Part shown: positions 1-13,165 of the stretch, piece by piece | How the letters are laid out: every line of letters starts with the position of its first letter | Numbering within the stretch: position 1 is the stretch's first letter | Assembly (NCBI GenBank): GCA_038049695.1 | Contig: CP142452.1 | Location: 68,577,501-68,641,500 of the forward strand | Length of the DNA: 64,000 nt | Direction of reading: 5' to 3' | Origin: Cinnamomum chago | Taxonomy: Eukaryota > Streptophyta > Magnoliopsida > Laurales > Lauraceae | Translations under genes and position numbers: made by a program | Notes under the pieces: generated by a model | Told to the model about the DNA's origin: nothing | Databases searched by the model: none | What the model saw: only the letters and a program-made list of their open reading frames with translations

Positions 1-2344
1 TCTATTTTAATGATCAGGTTATGGTGTTTGGATGTCTTGAACTGGTTATTCAAGTTGCTTCATACGGCAAGTGTTGGTTTCTTGGATAATATAACAACAT
101 TTAACATCTACCTGCAAAGATTTGCACTTGTAACTATGAACATAAACATTCAACATGATATCCAATGATGCTCGTCTTTGTGGATAAGGTTTTTTTTTTA
201 TATTTATGTTGACTCCATACAATCACATTTATAGGATGGGTATTCAAAATTAGACTCGATTAAGGTACTTAAATGCTTGTATGATATGTAATGGGTGTAC
301 TTAAGATGGCCTTGTTGCTTAGTTGGTGTTTTTAATTGGTATTTTTGTTTGTCATTGTTTTTTTCTCCTACGGATTCCTCTCCCTTTACCAAACGTGACT
401 TTAATCATCGTTGATTCCTCTGTGCTAGCCAAACATGGAATGCACTGAATCCTCTTCCTCATAAATCTTCACCGAAGAGAATCTAATTCCATAGCACCAA
501 GGATTCTTCTGGATAGAAGATTCCTCTCCCATTACCAAACGTGCCAATAGAAAACATCTATTCCAGCAGATTATATCGTGATATTTTCAAAATATCGCAG
601 AACTGAAAATATATAGAAAAATTACAGTAATTTCAAAATAAAATAGAGCAGTCTCTAAGATGGTTTTAACAGTACTAAATATTTATTTATGTTCATGCCT
701 TTTCAATTCTTAAAATTTACTCTTACGGTTGTGTGGGATATTTAGGCGACATTTGCCTAGTCTCATTCTCAAGTTTATTTCTCTTAAGTTTGCTTCAAAA
801 ATACATTTAGACATATTGGTCCATCTGGATGCACTGGCAGGTCTTTACATATGGCCCCTCTAGGATTTTTGAAAATCTCCTTTTACTTTAGAGATTTTCA
901 TTAAATTTTACCTATGGCCCCTTCAAAATCTCTGAAAACCCCTGTTTTTCTTTAGAAAGCTTTATAATTTTTTACATTTGAACCCAAGATCTTCAAAGAA
1001 TGACTACATGCATTTTTCATATGTGGACCCCCCAAGATTTTTTTTCCCCTGCATAGTGACCAACAATCGATACCTTTAATACATGGTTCTTGCTCAATTG
1101 GTTGGCAAACCCGTATGTCACTTGGCTGCTCAGGGATCGATCCCTAAATATGCTACTTTTTCGAGTTGTGTGACCTATCTTAGGTCGTAGCCCTCAGCTT
1201 GAGGAACCAAAAATAAATAAATGGTTCCTGCTAATATGGTTGGTGGGAAATGAAAATCCCACACTGTCCTTGTGTGGCACTCTAGTGGGTGCAAATTTCT
1301 CCATAGTAGGTATATCACTACAAAAGTTTTTAAATTGGACATGTGAGATGCATGTGTTATCGATCTTCTTAGTTAAAGCTGGATCGGTGAAAACATAAAA
1401 AGAAAAAACATGTCAATCTGTCCTCATAACTCAAAGGGTCTTCTACTCAAATAACAAAAGTAATTCTAGAAAGTTAAAAACAGAACGGCGTCTGACTCAT
1501 CCGGAAAATGTGGGATCCAATTGGCCAAGGTCCATTCATCCTTTTCTTGCCCATCCATTGAAGCCATCCAATCTGATTTTAGCTCTTTTCTTATTTGTGT
1601 CATGTTCATTATATATTTCTTTATATCCACAATCTATAATTTCTTTATATCCAGCATCTATAAGTTTAAATGGTCATTGGGGTTAGGTGGATCGACTCCA
1701 ACCCAGCCCATGTTTCCAAGAAAACCCTCACCCATGACTAATCCCACATACTCGGCGAGCCATATGTGGGTTGGGTCGAGTCGAGTTGGTGGCTCGGGGC
1801 CGTATTTTACCCCCTCTAATGTTGTCCCCTTGGAATTTCCAAATGTCATTTTTCTTTGCTAGAATCTCAAATTCCAAATGAAGTGGGATCGCAATTTGAG
1901 AATCTCAAATTCACAAGACATGCACTCATGGAATTCTACTAAAGGAACATGTCCTAAATGTCATCACCATATCCATATGTGGCCAATATAGAAGATGGCA
2001 CATCTTTACGATGATCACATTCACCTTTCATTTATTCCAACTATTGAATTCCGATGCTCCCAATGACTAGTTACTTGCCCTAATGTCATTTTAGTAAGTG
2101 ATATACATAATTGAATTGATCCTATCACAATAAGAAAAAACATGAAAGTAAATGAAGTTATAGCTCTCTTTTTTTCCATTATTCAATCTAATTATATACT
2201 AATTCTAATTGTATATAAAGTAATGTAATTTCTTGTTTTTCCTCTTGTTCTTTGCAAAGTATAGCTGTCTTCTGGTTTTTTGGGGTCATCTGCCCATGTA
2301 ACTCGTTACTTCTTTTAATATATATAATTTGCCTTTTAGCAAAT
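1..2344. other. gene-free AT-rich DNA
   Basis: I see no supportable gene here. The short frames in this stretch lack codon structure and known motifs. Two similar segments near 372-400 and 518-545, each containing a CCAAACGTG-type end, lie in direct orientation and may be ends of degraded hAT-like elements. A tRNA-like SINE fragment near 1083-1216 is listed separately. Confidence 0.5.
1083..1216 (+). repeat. SINE-like, tRNA-derived repeat (copy 1)
   Basis: The segment has an A-box-like CTCAATTGGTTGGCAAACCC followed about 45 bases later by a B-box-like GGGATCGATCCCT. A second sequence with the same layout (TTGGTTGGCAACCC, then GGATTGATCCCT) lies on the minus strand near 22840-22950, so this looks like a dispersed family. 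Its 3' end is not clear and no TSD was found. It could also be a chance match to tRNA-like boxes. Confidence 0.35.
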
Positions 2345-2985
2345 TATATATTGATTCTAATGGAACAAAAGTCAGAGACAGTCTCTTAATGAAAAGGTGT
2401 ATATAATGACTGGCTTGGATCAAATAAAGATGAGTCTCATGTTAGTTGACATGTCATGAAAAAGATCATCATTGCACAAGCATTTCTCCTAACCAAGGTT
2501 ATGTGTATATTTACCTTGTGATCTTCGGAATAAGAAAGGAAGTAATCACCATAAGCAAAAGGGGAAATGGTGATGGACGGTCAGCACTATTTATGTTTGT
2601 ATTTATATTGAGTTTCCTTTGCTAGTCTTTCATACCAAAACCTTGAGGCATTAGTAGAGGCAGCCATATTTTTTTCAGCGCAGAGTCATTTTTCTTGGGA
2701 TTCGGACTTATGACCGGTTAACTCTAATTCCATATTAAGTTTTTTTAGCAAACCCTCGAGGTGTTAGTAGAGACCACATAGGTATTTTTTTAATAATTTA
2801 GAAATAGGGGATGCAGTTAAGAAAGAGGAGACGAACTTTGGGAAGCCATGCTACTAGAAAGTGTGTGTTAGATAAATCTTGCTTACAATGTGTATGACAC
2901 GAGGCATTGCTTGGATGGGTAGGGGGAAGGACAATTCTGGTTTAGGTTCTATGGCAGTCCAACGGTATTGGCTAGCTGGGAAATA
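2345..2985 (+). repeat. diverged direct duplication, copy 1
   Basis: This segment matches 3870-4360 in the same orientation, in the same order of blocks: the GAATGGCTTAGATCAAATAA-type block, the CTTGTGATCTTC block, the GGTGATGGACGGTCAGCA block and the GGCTAGCT block. Small indels separate the copies. It is probably either a local segmental duplication or two copies of an unrecognised repeat. No open frame is conserved between copies, so I do not call a gene. Confidence 0.6.
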
Positions 2986-3869
2986 TGGAAAATGTATCTT
3001 CTTTATATTTTATTCTATTCCGAACCTACCATCATTCTTAGATTGATAAGAAGAGGCAATGAAAAATAAAGTGACGGACCCACCATCATTCTAAGATTGA
3101 CAAGAAAAAAAAAGTGATGGACCTAAAAAGAGGGTTTTGTAAAAGATATAATAGTCTTTTCTTAAGCTTTTTTAACTCCCCCTCCCCTTCTTTGAATTTC
3201 GTGAGAAAGTTCACGGGCAGGTGAAGTACATGAAGGGCCTATTTGTTTTCATTATCATGCATCAGAATCGAATACATGCACAAATTTAATACCATTATGT
3301 GGTTAAAAATGAAGATCAAAACTTTCTTATCAAGGAAATAGAATCCAAAGACAATGGAAAATGAACTACTTGTCAGTCATTTCTCGTCGTCTTTTGATTT
3401 TATTTCCCTAAAAGGAATCATTATTTGATGCTCATTTATAAAAATTAATCTTTATTCTTCATAATTAACTCCTAATGGCATGAATCCTATGAATTCAATT
3501 CATATGTATTTTAATGCAAACAAACACGCCCGAAAAGAAAAGGAAAGGTTTGTTCAAGAGGCGGTCTTTTTTCTTTCTTTGTTAACTCTACTTTCATTTT
3601 CATGAGTGAGGACAAAGACTGGGCAAGATTGTCAAAAATTAGAAAATATAAAATACAGTGAAGTTACTTTGGTGACATTCTTTGTCTTTAGTAAAATTTT
3701 CACGTGCAAATGAAGTTTAAGAGATACTAAACAGTAAAAATCCCTTTGCTACAAGCCTACAATGGGTCTAACAAACAAACACACACACACACCCCTCTGA
3801 GCAGCTGAGGGGAAACAAGTTAAACTAGACAAGGTTAAAGCTCTCTTTTGTTTTACATTTGCGTATTAA

Positions 3870-4360
3870 CCAGTTAATGGAATGAAAGTTGGAGAGACTT
3901 TCTCTTCATGAGAAGGTGTATGATATGAATGGCTTAGATCAAATAAAGATGAGCCTCACCGTAGTTGACATGACATGTACAAAATCATCATCATGCGATC
4001 ATTTCTCCAAAAAAAGAATGTGTGAATATATACCTTGTGATCTTCAGAGTAAGAAAGGAAGTAATCTCCCCAAACAGAAGGATGAAATGGTGATGGACGG
4101 TCAGCACCATTTTTGTTTGTATTTAGAGGTGTGGGATGGAGGGCTGAAGCAACAGGAGAGGAACTTAGGGAAACCATGCTGCTAGAATGTGTGTATGTGT
4201 GTATGTAAGGAAATTTGATTTAAAATGGGTATGAATATATCGAAGCATGGCATGGCTGGGTATTTAAAAGGTGTGTGGGAAAGGGATGTGTTTGCTAGAG
4301 GACAAGCAAAACTGGTTTTTTTCTATGGCCGTTGAGCTGTCTGGCTAGCTATAAAACTTG
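3870..4360 (+). repeat. diverged direct duplication, copy 2
   Basis: Second copy of the 2345-2985 block, about 1.5 kb downstream. A 98-codon frame at 3889-4185 crosses it, but the equivalent frame in copy 1 is broken, so I read it as non-coding. An L1 fragment inserted just beyond its right end. Confidence 0.6.
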
Positions 4361-4382
4361 GTATTTATATTAGTTTTAATCA

Positions 4383-4704
4383 TGCATACTCTCTGGAAGG
4401 TCAGGAACTTAGCCACCTTTGAAGGTCTCAGTATCCCCCTCCATCAAATCTTAGGCCTTCTGAATGAAGATCTCTGCTTCTCTCTAAGGAAGATTTCCAA
4501 GCCTTTTGTTAGTCTTCAGCTCAACTCCCTCCTGGATTTTTTGAATTTAGAGGCTCCCTCTGCCTCTTAGGCTCTGCAGAAGCTTTGGCATTTTTTGTAT
4601 TTTGTCCTCTTTTCTTCTTTCTTTTGTTTTTTCCTCCTTTGGAGGCCCTGTGAATTTGTATCTCCTCTCCCCCTTCTTAATACAATTACCCTTTATACAA
4701 AAAA
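4383..4704 (+). mobile_element. L1 LINE, strongly 5'-truncated, with TSD
   Basis: This 322-bp insert ends in an A-rich tail (ACAAAAAA) and is flanked by a 16-bp direct repeat ATATTAGTTTTAATCA at 4367-4382 and 4705-4720. Inside, the plus frame reads HTLWKVRNLATFEGL and continues to a stop after LEAPSAS, which resembles the C-terminal tail of plant L1 ORF2 (the W-K-x-R-N motif of the RNase H-like tail region). A short 3' end, poly(A) and long TSD are the usual signature of target-primed reverse transcription that stopped early. Confidence 0.8.
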
Positions 4705-4720
4705 ATATTAGTTTTAATCA

Positions 4721-6912
4721 CAAAAGGAATGCTTTGCCTAAAGACTCAGCAGTCGCAATCGTTTACTAATCCAAAAGTAACTGTTTGCTAGAGGAGACCA
4801 ATTTTTTTCTGAAGGTATTTACCAGAAAAACGAAAAAACGAAAAAAAAGAAAAGAAAAGAGGAAATTCTACTAATTAAAGGATCAAAAGTTTCACCTACG
4901 AGCACACCGCATACCCCGCTTTCGTGCCATTAGAGGTAGGATAGATGCAAAAGGTCTTTTTACCGATAAGGGTCATGCAAAAAGTCAATAGTAGTCCTCG
5001 ATTACAGTCTTAAGATTTAATGCTCGTTTAACTGTAGATATTTTGAAAATTAAAATTCAATCCAATGATGAAGAAAGGTTTGATGACCACAAAGTTGCGC
5101 ATGATGCCAAATCATGGGGACTAAAGAATGCGAATGGAGCCGCATTGATCAAATGTGGGCATATGTGGGGCCCATAGAACTAGACTGGTCTTGTAGCTCT
5201 CTCGCTATAGAAGATTCTCCTCTACTAAATCCCAGGTATTTGTTTTGTAATTTAAGTCATACTAAAGGAATGTTTATGGCTCTGAGCTGGAAGTCTCCTC
5301 GTTTAGTGCAAAGGGTTGTTTGTTTAATTTAAATGAGTGCTCATGATTCAATAATAATTTGGGTCGTTTGCAGCATTGATTGCTTGACTTGTAGGTTTGG
5401 AGATAATTTAAGAAAACAAGGTGGGTCATTATTTAGTTGAATGAGTAAATGGTGGACATGCATAGTAGAATAGAAGGAGACGAAATGAGCAGCAATATAT
5501 TTACAGAGGAGCAGCGATATCACTACACGGTACAATGAAAGAAAGAGAAAGACCAAAAAGAGCCCCTATGACCATTCTAGTTTTTGGTCTCCACAGAGGG
5601 TTTTTCCGATAAAATCCCCCTACAAGGAACCTTTGCTTTACATTAACTTAGGCACCTATCATCTTTAGATTTCTTGTCCCCCGACATCTGAACGCAATTC
5701 TAGACGTCTAGTTTCTTGATTTTGAATTTCTGGCATACATATTTTAGATGTCGATATGTTTGGCTAGATTTTAGGCCAAGTTTAGCATCAACTTCTCCAT
5801 GTCAAAGCTTTTGATCCATCCGTTGGTACCGGTTTGAAAGCTCAATGAAAAGATTGTAATGTCTAATGATCAATCCGTCCAGCCCTGTAATGTATAAAAA
5901 AAAAAGTAAAAAACAAAATAAAAATTTGGGTAGCCACCTTCCTACCTCACCTAGGGCTATTTTTTTCACCCAAAAGCTTCGTCACCTAAGTCAGACTTCA
6001 GTTTACACATCTAAACTTACTCTTTGCAAGTCTCGTGATTTTTCTTACTTTTTAGTTATTCTAATCTGCAAATTGACTATTTAATGGCTATTTGTGGTTC
6101 TTCGGTTTTATTTCTTAATTGAAACCCCTTTTACAGGATTAGAATTTTTAGGATTGCTTTAATTGTAGGAAAAGTTGTATTTCATTTTTTTTTTTCACTG
6201 AGACCACCACTCCCACAAAAATCACCTATCCAAACCAAGCCCCTAAGAAGAAAGTGCTGCACGAAAGTGAAAAACATAGTTAAAGGTAAGAATATTCCAA
6301 TATGAGTGAAGATTTCAAATATGTTTTATTTCATTCTTATTTTTATTTTTTTTCATTAATTTTCATCAATAATCCAAGAGAAGCTCAAACTTCTGACGAC
6401 TTTTAATTCATAACTATCTTGATATTAAGTGGTGAATTTTCTCCTTTGAGCGGAATACAACTGTTCATTTGAACTCATGCATTCTGACATTTACCCTAAC
6501 CAGCTGAGCTATAGCAATTAAAATGAAAATTAGCCACAAAGTACAATCTTCTTTAAATTATTCGATTCTTTTTAAATTCCAACTCTTACTAGCAAGGACA
6601 GATAAAATTATTGTGAAATAGATTGGTGCCAACTATGTAGGAGAAGCGAGGTGAGCCACATAAAAAAATATATGTTGTCTTTTTTTTAGGTGAGATTGTC
6701 TTAACTCTAGACAGTACTCCTCGTGAAATATAATGTTCCTATTGTAATCAAGCAATTCTGACATGATGTTAATCCTACCCACGAGTAGTTCTACGTTGAA
6801 GTTGGAAAAGAGAAGGGACCCAGAAAATGAAATAACAACTCAGCCAATAGAAATAAGAGAAAAATGGAGAAGGACAAGGGAAAGTTTCACATTATTTCTT
6901 TGCTTAACCTTT
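4721..6912. other. gene-free AT-rich DNA
   Basis: No gene seen. On the minus strand at 6458-6515 there is a tRNA-like head: an A-box-like TAGCTCAGCTGG followed by a B-box-like GAGTTCAAATGAAC. This is probably a degraded SINE head; it lacks a foldable tRNA acceptor stem that I can see. Confidence 0.45.
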
Positions 6913-7620
6913 CGGGCTTGTTTCTTTGTAGTAATTCTTGAAATTCATGTCGGCTGGAAGTTGTAGAATTTGAGATGGTGGAATTTTAAAATGCTACTAA
7001 TTCTGGCATTCCTGAATTTCCTGTTTCTTTTAGGCCAGAATCCCTCCCTAAGAATTTCAGGCTACTTAAACTCCAAAAATTCCCTATTTCATATCCATTT
7101 GAATTTCTTCTTCTCTCAGCTAACATAAGCCACAGATCAACCCAGCCATCCAACCAAATAACCCCTGTCTCTTACCATCCGGTCCAGATCTCAGAGAACC
7201 CACTGATTCCATTCCATTAAGACCCCAAAAACCTTTCTTCTTCCCATTCCATCAAAACCCTCTAGAAAAGAATGCATGCATCGGAATAAATAAAAAAGAG
7301 AGAAAAATAGGCAAACATATGAAAGGAGGGTGGAGGAAGAAGATGACCGAACTTGATTTTGTTACAGTGGAATAGAGGAGAGGATGAAAATCGATCGTTG
7401 GGGGAGAGCTGGAGTTCCAACAGGCCTCTCGGAATGCTTGAATTTGTAAATGCTGGAGTCAAGGCTGGCATTTGGGAATTCAACTTTTTGGAATTTCAAA
7501 ATGCTACTTGCATCAAATGCTGGGAATGCAAGCAAGTGAACATAGAATTTCTGACTGGAATTCAGGAATTCACAGACAGTCTGAATTCCTGTCAGAAATT
7601 CTTGCAAAGAAACAAGTCCT
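6913..7620. mobile_element. foldback non-autonomous DNA element
   Basis: The ends are inverted repeats: left GGGCTTGTTTCTTTGTAG and right the complement of GGACTTGTTTCTTTGCA. Further in, blocks around GGAATTTTAAAATGCTA (left) and GGAATTTCAAAATGCTA (right side) are also related. The interior is rich in GAATTC-type steps. The 151-codon frame at 7353-7808 arises from this repetitive sequence and matches no family I know. No clear TSD was found, so the exact borders are approximate. Confidence 0.5.
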
Positions 7621-8470
7621 TAAAAACTGCACTATCAATTGTGAAAATCTCAAAAATCTTTAAGACTAGCTTAATTAACCTACCGGTGTTTAGCCCGTGT
7701 AATATAATACAAATAGCATCTTTTATGAATTATAATGGGATTGTCAAAATCACAATTAGAATCAATCTTTATAAAAGAAAAATATACGTGTTATTTTCAA
7801 AATTGTGATAATATGATGATCACCACATTGCACTACATAAGAGGCAAATTGTGGATTTAAGAATCTAAAATGCTATTAAAAATGCATCATTATAAACATT
7901 CCCTTCCTCGTGTTACCCTAATTAAGAAGTTAATAAGAAATTAAAACCGAGAGAGTTGTTACATCAAATGCTTCTACTCAATACGTTGTGTTGTTTACGC
8001 ATGCTTTCTTTGTAATTACGCATGTTTGATTTGGATTAGGGTGGTGTTTTTTCTAACTCGCCCTTAAATGAGTAGGCCCTCAATCTTGCATAGAAACATT
8101 TCATATCCATTTTGTAGGCATAAAATATTGAGAATGTTAGTTGAGTGATCCAATAATTCTTTTTTTATCACAAACGAAATGGTGTTAAGCATATGATGTT
8201 ACATTTGTTCCCAATGATGGGAATCTCTATGCATTTTTCTAGAATTTCAAATGTTCCATTCAAGAGTAGGATTTAGGAACTCCACATCAGGGTACAGTTG
8301 TTGGAGATTTTGAAAATTTTCAGAGAAAAACTCTATGAATTGTTGTAAAGAACAGGCCCTAAGAGCTTGTGTGGTTCATTTAATTGAATTCTTAAGAATT
8401 TTGAGAGTATATTTATATAAGTCGTTAAAAATGAAAAGTCAAAGGTGAATATCCAGCCCTCATTAATTTA

Positions 8471-8978
8471 AGGAAAAACTTCAAATAAGTCCTTAAGTTT
8501 TTTCCTTATTTAAAAAAAAGACAAAAGTTCTAAAAGTTTTCAAATTAGTCCTTAAGTTTTTCTTGAAGTTTTCAATTAAGGACATTCATCTATTTAAAGC
8601 TAATTTTGGGCAATTTTTTTTTTTCCAATTTTCTTAAACTACCTAAATCATCCTTCAATGAAATAAAACCCCCATCCACTTCCTCTATATTTTCTTCATT
8701 TTTCTCACTGGTAGTCTTATAGTAATCGAAAAAAACTAGCATTTCCACAGAGATCGGCTAAATGTAGTGTTTGTCATAACCATGTCATGGCTTTAAATGA
8801 AGGTACTCTGGGTATTTTTAAAAAAATGAGAGAAAATGCCATAAATATACCTTTAAATGGCCAGATGTCCTTAATTGAAGTTTTATTGAAAAACTTAGGG
8901 ATTAATTTGAAAAGTCTTGAAACTTATGTCCTTTCTTGAAATAAGGCAAAAACCTAAGGCCTTATTTGAAAATTTCCC
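8471..8978. mobile_element. MITE-like foldback with 8-bp TSD
   Basis: A 508-bp segment with long inverted arms (about 8471-8590 and 8855-8978), including the complementary CTTCAAATAAG and CTTATTTGAA blocks at the tips and the CCTTAAG/CTTAGGG blocks inside. It is flanked by the 8-bp repeat TTAATTTA at 8463-8470 and 8979-8986. Eight bases fits the hAT superfamily, although the repeat is AT-rich and could partly be chance. No coding frame lies inside. Confidence 0.6.
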
Positions 8979-8986
8979 TTAATTTA

Positions 8987-10804
8987 AACAGTATGAAAAT
9001 CAAGGTCCCATATAGACAGCTTCCATACACCTTTCACCTCACACCTCATTTTCTTTGCCCTCGGCTCTTTAATAACCCTTGTTTGAAAATCTCATTTGAC
9101 CATTAATTTCTATGTATATTCAATGAAAAAAATAAAACCCTAAGTAAAAAGTGAATTTTCAAGTTTTTTTCATTAACTCGATCTATTGTTTTGAATTTAT
9201 CACCACTACATCTACAAGTAACATACACTAATAAGCTTCATCCTGGATTTATTCTTTGAATGTGATTATTTGAGCCAAGTAAATGGAAGTTTAAAATAGG
9301 CCTTCAATACAAATCTTACCCATGTTACTCCTACTTCATTCATGTCTCATCCTCTATATAATCACCCAAGATATACTTATTAGTTAGTGCACGGCAAGTA
9401 ATCCACAATGGAATCCTACGTAATCATATTTCTAAACAATAAATATCTGTATGTCTTCTCAGCAGTAAATGGGTTTTTATTGTGGATTTATTAAACATAG
9501 ATTGAAATACATTTTCGAAAAACGGAGGGCCAACTGCTTCCCCTTGAACATACATACATACATGCACATAAATATATATTTTTTATTTTCACTTATTTCA
9601 TAAAATGATGGTCCAATAGTACGTACTGTTATCTTCACAAAAACGAAAGGTATCTACGGCGGTATACTTTTGTTTTACCTAACAAGTTTTGTCCTAAACA
9701 GTTTAATATAGATCATTCCATTAACGTAGTTTATTTCAATATATATGTGAATGTAGGAATAACACATTGATTTCTTAGCAATGATGATGAATTGAAAAAG
9801 AGTTTACATATATAAAATTTAAATAAGATTGAGCTACAGGCATAAAAAAATCACACGCATGAGAAAAAAGTTTATATAAAAAATATGAACAGGTTAACAA
9901 TCATAAAGTCCTTGGTATCATCCTAGCTATAAAGGTACTTTATACGGCTTCTACAAGTCATTAATAAGAGAGGTAAACCATAGTCATTAGTGCGTGGCTT
10001 GTACTGATACGGGGAATGGGAAGGTACATGGTTTTTTTTTCTTTTTTTTTTTGGCTACTTTAAGGTAAATTGTATTAAAAGCAAAATGAAATATGGGCTG
10101 AGAAAATCAACCCTAATGACAAAACATCTGAAAACTCAACAAGGATTGGAGGAGCCTAGCTAATAAAGAAAGAAAATGAAAAAAAAAGAGAAAACTTTCC
10201 CCTAAAGAGAGCTAGCTACATAAAGATAGGGCAAATAACATCAAAAATCGACATGCCTTCAGCTTTTGCCAGTGCTGACCTCGAGGGAGAAGAAACTCAT
10301 TCTTCTCGTTTGCTTTAAAATATATAATTGTAATGAAACTTTTGAGTATCTAAATCAAAGTTTATGATAATTTGTTGGACTGTGTAACTTTTTTTGTTAC
10401 CCTAGGCTCTAATCCATATATTCCTCCAAAGTTTTACTCTTGAGTTGGGAGTGAGGTGGCTTATTACTTAGACTGAACCACCCTAGTTGGAATTTTACAA
10501 TTTAGATTGAATTCGTGTTTCAAAATCTTCAACCATCAATCCTATGTTATATGAATTGTCATAAATTAATAGCCGTCTAAAATAACAAACCCAAAATAGT
10601 ATGAAAGACCTTTGTTAGCTTACTTCCTTCTCTCTCCCCAATCAAAGTATTTATATCTTCTCTCTCTAGATTCCTACGGATCCAAACACTACATGGTGGA
10701 TAACCTACACAAGCTTCTAACCCAAGAATACAACGTATGCATACAATACCTTCCTTTTGCATAATAGCAGCTTCCTAAACCCTTTTCTCTTTTAAACTAC
10801 GCCC
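8987..10804. other. gene-free AT-rich DNA
   Basis: No gene, RNA or clear element recognised. Short homopolymer and ATAC-type runs occur near 9550-9580 and a T-rich run near 10030-10050. Confidence 0.45.
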
Positions 10805-11697
10805 CTGTTTGGCATCACTAATTTTTTCCTCTATTTTTCAAAATCTCTAAGATGAGAAAAAAACAAGAGGCAGGTGAATAGTGTTCTTGCCGATTCAGGC
10901 CTCAGTCCGTTTTTTATATTTTATTTTTCCCTCAAAATCTGAGAGTCTAAATCAAGATCCAAACCGTTAGAAATGTTCACAAGATAAAACATGGCAATGA
11001 CACAAGATTTCAGCCGTTGGATCATTACCAAACTCGAGATATGTGGAAAAAAAGTGAGCCATTAGATGCATTTTTCTGAAATCTATGGGCCCCAAACGTA
11101 AAATCCACATCGTTAGATCTCTTTGAAAGGCTGAAAACGGCTATGTAATCAATTTTCAAGGCTTGATATCTTATGGATTTTAAGATTTTTGCAAAACAAT
11201 ATCAGTCATTGATATATTGTGCTCGATATTGGATTTATCCATGAGCAGTAACGTTTGTATATATTTATATATTATTTCTGTTGTAAATCAAGATCCAAAC
11301 AGGTGGGAATGCCAAAAAGATCAAACAAGGCTATGACACCAATTTTCAACCGTTGGATCATCCCAAATCTCAAGATATGTGCAAAGAATGTGAGATTGGA
11401 CACAATTTTCTAGATTATGTGGGTCCCAAACACAAGATTTAAACGTTAGATCTCTTTCGAAGGCTGAACAGGGCCATAGGGTCAATTTTCAAAGCTTGAT
11501 ACCTTATGGGTCTTGAAAGATTTATGAAAAACTATCAACCATTGATATAAAAAAAGTCTATTTAACATAGATTTTTAAATTACAGAACACTTTTTTTTAT
11601 TATTTTAGCCTCTTTTTCTTTATAACTCTTTTTTTAATAATGGCTCTATTTTGATGAGTCTATAAAAAAAAAAAAAGTAGAGGTACTAAACGAGGCC
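10805..11697. mobile_element. hAT-like non-autonomous element with internal duplication
   Basis: The left end has CCCCTGTTTGGCATC and the right end the complement of GGCCTCGTTTAGTACC, the GGCC-G-TTTGG type of end seen in many plant hAT MITEs. The interior contains two related blocks of roughly 335 bp (starting near 10950 and 11286), each carrying AAATCAAGATCCAAAC, CGTTGGATCAT, TTAGATCTCTTT and CTTGATA-CTTATGG in the same order, so a tandem duplication took place inside the element. No exact TSD was found. Confidence 0.5.
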
Positions 11698-12054
11698 ACA
11701 TACTACTCAATATGGTAGTCATATTTCTCTAAGAAAAGAATAAATTAAAGAACATGAAAAGAAAATGAATAAATAGAAAGTAAAATGGAGAGAATTGAGG
11801 GCTTGGACCATTAAGGAGAAAGGAACGAGACATCTGGTGAGTTTGCATCTGGTTTATTTGTTAAGAGTTTTATGTGAGACATCTGGTCATGATAAGGAAG
11901 AAAGTGGTTCATTTGTTAGAGTTTTATGTGAGACATTTGGTGATATCGTCAGATAAGGCGAACATCCAGCAATATCAAAGGATATTTAAATGCAAAAGGT
12001 CAATAAAAAAAATAAGGAAAAGAAAAAAAAAAAAACCAAAGATCGACCCTCACA

Positions 12055-13165
12055 CACTGCAACAGTTTACATATTTAGCCACGAATTTTTTCGTCAGTAA
12101 CAGTAGAGAAAACATTGTTAAAAACCTTTACCGACAAGACGTCGGTAAAAAGTTGTGGACAAAACTTTTACCGAAGAAATTATTTTCCGTCGGCAAAAAT
12201 ATAATTTTTACCGACGAATATTAGGATTTTACAGATGAAAAAAAAACGTCGGTAAAATTATTTTACTTTTCTAAAAAAATTATATATAACATTTACCGAC
12301 GTTTTTTTTCGTCGGCAAAAGAAAACAGAAAAATAAAAAAAAATGCAAATACTTTTACCGACGTTTTTTTTCATCTGCAAAAGAAAACTTAAAAAAATAA
12401 AAAAATGCAAATTCTTTTATCGACGTTTTGTTTCGTCGGCAAAAGAAAAGTAAAAAAATAAAAAAAAAAGAAAATTTTTTTGCCGATGTTTTTTTTTGTC
12501 AATAAAACTAAAATAAAACATCTTTTAACGATGATTATTTCCGTCGGTAAAAATATGTTTTATTTTTTATTTATTTTTATTTTTATTTTTCCGACGAAAA
12601 ATGAAAACATCGGTAAAGATTTTTTATTTTTTTAAAAATATTATATTTGTTTTTTCAATATAATTTTCTTGTAAACCTGTTTATACACATGTATCAAATT
12701 TAATCTGTTCATGTACCTGTATTTAATTTAAAAAAAGCATACAAACAAAATTTGCTAAATAAACAAACAACCATCACCCTTTTTCATCAAATCATTCATT
12801 TCATTAACCAAATATTACAATCATTAATGATAGAGTCCTATATAAATGTCCAATATACATATACAAATAAACAAAAAAGAAAAAACACACAAGCAAACCT
12901 CTGCAACTGACCCCAAAGCGTCAATCAATCTGCAATGACAAAAACAACATTAGAATCTTTTCAATGAACTAAAATATAAATGAAAGATAAACATTTATAT
13001 ATATATATATAAATCTTTTCCTTTTTTTTTTTGCGGCCTGTTTTTTTCCAGCCTAAGTGTTGAGAATCAGGCGGTTTTTGTGTATAATTCACTAACCGGA
13101 AGTCCGATTCACTTCCTACAAGTTACTTTGGCCTTTAACAATTCCCACAACTCTACCCTCAAGCG
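12055..13165. repeat. left inverted arm of the CACTA-like element
   Basis: From 12115 to 12620 there are repeated short palindromes of the form ACCGACG-T(n)-CGTCGGT spaced about 60 bp apart by A-rich DNA. From 12640 to 12985 the sequence is the complement of about 21670-21990, including the block TCAATCTGCAATGACAAAAA, complement of the right-arm exon-like junction. From about 13030 to 13165 it holds roughly one unit of the 171-bp repeat that is amplified in the other arm. Confidence 0.7.

Noticed and set aside
1521-1862. 113-codon plus frame
   Set aside because: Composition and repeats (YNFFISSIYKF) look random; no splice or domain support.
7353-7808. 151-codon plus frame
   Set aside because: Arises from GAATTC-like repeats inside a foldback element; no family motif and no conserved homologue recognised.
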